A stretch of 35,770 bases of DNA from Bacteroidota bacterium (lineage in GTDB: Bacteria > Bacteroidota > Bacteroidia > Chitinophagales > Chitinophagaceae): the NCBI GenBank assembly GCA_013286315.1, contig JABDFX010000021.1:1-35770 (forward strand), in the 5' to 3' direction. The notes under the pieces are model-generated. The model saw nothing but the letters and a program-made list of their open reading frames with translations. It ran no database searches and was not told the DNA's origin. Each line of letters starts with the position of its first letter. The first letter of the stretch is position 1. Of the stretch, positions 33,437-35,770 are shown in pieces. Made by a program: the position numbers and the translations under genes.

Positions 33437-34152
33437 AACTTAAATGTATCATAATTGATGATGAGCCCATAGCAAGGAAAGTGTTGCAGGAATTCGTTGA
33501 AGAAATCGATTATTTAGAGCTGGCAGGCCAGGCAGAGAATCCTTTGAAATCAATGACGCTACTAAATGAAAATGATATTGACATCATATTTTTAGATATC
33601 AATATGCCAAAAATAAATGGTATTGATTTTTTAAAAAGTTCTAAGACGACTGCTTCAATTATTATGACAACTGCATATGCTCAATATGCGGCGGAAGCTT
33701 ACGGATTGGACGTTTTGGATTATTTAGTAAAACCCATCGCTTTTGACCGGTTTTTAAGGGCATGTAACAAAGCAAAAGAAATAAGAGAATTAAAAAAAAT
33801 AAAGCAGGTCAAACCAAATAAAACCAATGATCATTTTTTTATTAAATGTAATAATCAAATCGAAAAAGTGTTTTATGAGGAATTAATCTATGCTGAGGCA
33901 ATGTTGAATTATGTTATGTTGTTTACAAATTCAAAAAAAATGATTGTTTATGTTACGATCAAAAGTTTAGAGGAGCAATTGCCGGCAAACATGTTTATGA
34001 AGGTGCACAAGTCTTTTATTGTGAACCTGAGTAAAATCATAAGCATAGAAGGCAACATTTTAGATATTGGGAATGAAAAGATTACAATCAGTCAGAATTT
34101 AAAGGATAAAGTCATTAGTGAAGTGGTAAAAGACAAAATGATAAAACGTTGA
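33433..34152 (+). CDS. LytTR-family response regulator
   Basis: The 239-residue protein has a receiver domain (1-115) with DDE at the acidic pocket (9-11), phospho-acceptor Asp55 in IIFLDINMPK, TTAYAQYA and LVKP (Lys100). The LytTR DNA-binding domain follows at about 135-235: FFIKCNNQIEKVFYEELIYAEAMLNYVMLF, then MKVHKSFIVNLSKIISIEG. It starts inside the kinase stop (ATGA overlap), so the two are translationally coupled. Its targets are not visible in the window; LytTR proteins often regulate envelope genes. Confidence 0.92.
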   Translation: MKLKCIIIDDEPIARKVLQEFVEEIDYLELAGQAENPLKSMTLLNENDIDIIFLDINMPKINGIDFLKSSKTTASIIMTTAYAQYAAEAYGLDVLDYLVKPIAFDRFLRACNKAKEIRELKKIKQVKPNKTNDHFFIKCNNQIEKVFYEELIYAEAMLNYVMLFTNSKKMIVYVTIKSLEEQLPANMFMKVHKSFIVNLSKIISIEGNILDIGNEKITISQNLKDKVISEVVKDKMIKR

Positions 34153-34327
34153 TATATAAAACAACTCGCAACATTTGTGACTCAGCGCTATACGAAAGTG
34201 GTTATATTTTAAGTTAAGATCTTTGGATAAAACATACGGGTTTAGGTGGAATAGCTGCTTTCCAAAATAATTGCATTGATATTATAATTTGTCTTTCAAA
34301 GGAAATTCAAACATTACGGGAAGCAAC

Positions 34328-34389
34328 AGCAAATAATATCCGCGCTGTTTCGCCGATAGCTGGGAAAAAGTGCGCGGATATCTTTTGCT
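34328..34389. terminator. Long two-part hairpin between convergent genes
   Basis: An inner perfect stem ATATCCGCGC (34336-34345) / GCGCGGATAT (34372-34381) and an outer stem AGCAAA (34328-34333) / TTTGCT (34384-34389) are joined by a symmetric 2x2 internal loop, with a 26-nt terminal loop. It lies between the ends of the LytTR gene and the sulfatase, where a bidirectional terminator is expected, although the loop is long and no T run follows. Confidence 0.5.
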
Positions 34390-34441
34390 TAAAACCCCAG
34401 TTTTAAAACACGTGTTGTACTCCAATTGGAATTGATTTCCA

Positions 34442-35770
34442 TTACTGACCAGTGCCATGACTTGCCGCTTCGGCCTGTGCCATCCTGGTGGCCATCTCTG
34501 CTTTTACGGCATCCAGATTGAAACTCGCACCTCTTTGCATAGGAGGATAATCCAGGAAGGTTTGGAGTTCCTTTGCCATTACCTGTTGAACAAATACAAA
34601 GCGCCAGAATTGGAATTTGAACCAATCGAAATATTGCTGTCCACCTTCTTTGGTCCCGTTGTTTGGCCAGCCCGTACGTTCGAATGGATCAAGCCGCAGA
34701 TTGGTCAGATAGGGTACATCAACATGCGTCTTTTCTCCCAGCCAACCCTGGGGCTGGTCAATGAAACGATATTTATAATCGTCAATGCGAACCGCGCCAA
34801 CCGAACTTTCGCCAAGGTAGAAGATTTCGTGCCGCAATGAAGGGCCTTTGCCGGTTATCAGGTCCATTTGATTATAACCATCCAGGTGGTTCTTGTATGT
34901 GCGGTCGCCCAGTTTCACACCTTTGAGTAATTGATCGGTTATATTCGGATTACCGGCGGCTGCAAGAAAGGTGGGAAACCAGTCCATTCCGGAGAAAATG
35001 CCATTCTGCACTGAACCAGGGGCCACGTGTCCGGGCCAGCGGAGGATACAAGGTACCCGAAAGCCTCCTTCCAAAACAGTCCCTTTGCTTTGCGCAAATG
35101 GTGTTTGACCACCATCAGGCCATGTGAAAACTTCTGTGCCATTATCCGTAGTAAATACGACAATCGTATTATCATCCAACCCCAGGTCTTTGATTTTTTG
35201 CATGACAAGACCGATATCGTCGTCGAGTTGGGCCATGCCAGCTTCCTCTTCAGACCATCCGTTCTCCGAATTGCGCATGGCTTCATACTTGGGAGAGAGA
35301 TGTGTTACAATGTGCATGCGCGTTGGGTTAAGCCAGCAAAAAAATGGCTTTCCGTCTTTTTTGGATTTGTCAATGAAATTCAAAGCCATATCACGGATCT
35401 CGTCATCTACTGTTTCCATGCGTTTGGGATAGAGTGCACCAGCATCTTCAATCTTTTGTTTTCCGATCTTGCCCCAGCGTGGCATCTCCTTCGTATCATC
35501 TGTTTCAGTAGCCCATGAATGAACCATGTTGCGCGGACCGACCACATTCAGCAGGTTCTGCGGGTAATTGGGATGAGCAGGATCTTCCATTGCATCCAGA
35601 TGATAGAGATAGCCAAAAAATTCGTCAAAGCCATGTACCGTGGGCAGGAATTCATTGAGATCCCCGAGGTGGTTCTTGCCGAACTGACCGGTAGCATAAC
35701 CCTGGGCTTTGAGCGCAGTGGCAATGGTACAGGCCTCCGCGGGAAGTCCGGTTTTAGCGCCTGCCTGGCC
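34442..35770 (-). CDS. Arylsulfatase, C-terminal part (start lies beyond the window)
   Basis: The minus-strand frame is open from the window edge to the TAA at 34442, 442 codons. An internal ATG at 35590 is not the start, since GYATGQFGKNHLGD and LPTVHGFDEFFGYLYHLDA, both sulfatase core blocks, lie before it. Further blocks are PFFCWLNPTRMHIVTHLSP, VVFTTDNGTEVFTWPDGG (metal-binding DN), KGTVLEGGFRVPCILRWPG and VFVQQVMAKELQTFLDYPPMQ at the C-terminus. The catalytic Cys/Ser motif is upstream of the window, so activity cannot be judged. The GQFGKNHLGD form suggests the AslA-type arylsulfatases. Confidence 0.9.
   Translation of the reverse strand, partial: GQAGAKTGLPAEACTIATALKAQGYATGQFGKNHLGDLNEFLPTVHGFDEFFGYLYHLDAMEDPAHPNYPQNLLNVVGPRNMVHSWATETDDTKEMPRWGKIGKQKIEDAGALYPKRMETVDDEIRDMALNFIDKSKKDGKPFFCWLNPTRMHIVTHLSPKYEAMRNSENGWSEEEAGMAQLDDDIGLVMQKIKDLGLDDNTIVVFTTDNGTEVFTWPDGGQTPFAQSKGTVLEGGFRVPCILRWPGHVAPGSVQNGIFSGMDWFPTFLAAAGNPNITDQLLKGVKLGDRTYKNHLDGYNQMDLITGKGPSLRHEIFYLGESSVGAVRIDDYKYRFIDQPQGWLGEKTHVDVPYLTNLRLDPFERTGWPNNGTKEGGQQYFDWFKFQFWRFVFVQQVMAKELQTFLDYPPMQRGASFNLDAVKAEMATRMAQAEAASHGTGQ

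Noticed and set aside
34457-35518. Long plus-strand frames opposite the sulfatase
   Set aside because: They are antisense to a protein with clear sulfatase motifs and encode no recognisable domain.

Overview
The window looks like a chromosomal segment of a Bacteroidota bacterium, most likely from the Chitinophagaceae/Sphingobacteriia side. Evidence: recurrent TAnnTTTG -7 promoter boxes, almost no Shine-Dalgarno sequences, many lipoprotein signals ending in (A/S)C, several outer-membrane barrels, and families common in that phylum (TIGR03118, LytTR regulators, DUF3575-like and DUF4239-like proteins). No rRNA, tRNA, CRISPR array, transposase or phage gene was seen.

Layout. 1-1479: a rearranged patch holding the 5' part of a secreted-protein gene (minus), a winged-helix/TolB-like regulator (minus) cut near its 5' end, and a headless 3' part of what looks like the same secreted family (plus). 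One inversion would explain all three. 1563-2990: a DUF1254/DUF1214 lipoprotein. 3040-8923: five closely spaced plus-strand envelope genes (barrel, large repeat/Gly-rich secreted protein, DUF4239-like membrane protein, second barrel, anchored helical protein), the best candidate here for an undescribed functional unit. 8949-10246: a mini-lipoprotein ORF and a DUF1624-type membrane acyltransferase. 10560-11814: an Omp85-like barrel gene broken by one extra T.

12074-20069: a complete metal-efflux locus, with OmpR-type response regulator, sensor kinase, TolC/CzcC-like channel, membrane-fusion lipoprotein and CzcA-type RND pump. Between the kinase and the channel genes lie five 7-bp direct repeats spaced exactly 11 bp apart, ending just upstream of a TAnnTTTG box. 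This is a very good candidate operator through which the regulator activates the pump operon.

20196-25207: mixed single genes (small lipoprotein, PAP-like phosphoesterase, START-domain protein, two beta-propeller proteins). 25380-26636: a compact VOC / EVE / MarR operon with an 18-bp near-palindrome at its promoter. 26624-32239: minus-strand genes for a GT87-like membrane glycosyltransferase, a TIGR03118 lipoprotein, and a probable redox/envelope group (YceI, diheme cytochrome, metallophosphoesterase, DoxX). 32419-34152: a LytS/LytTR two-component pair whose kinase gene is broken by one extra A. 34442-35770: the C-terminal part of an arylsulfatase running off the window.

Family names come from recognising motifs by eye; no database search was run.
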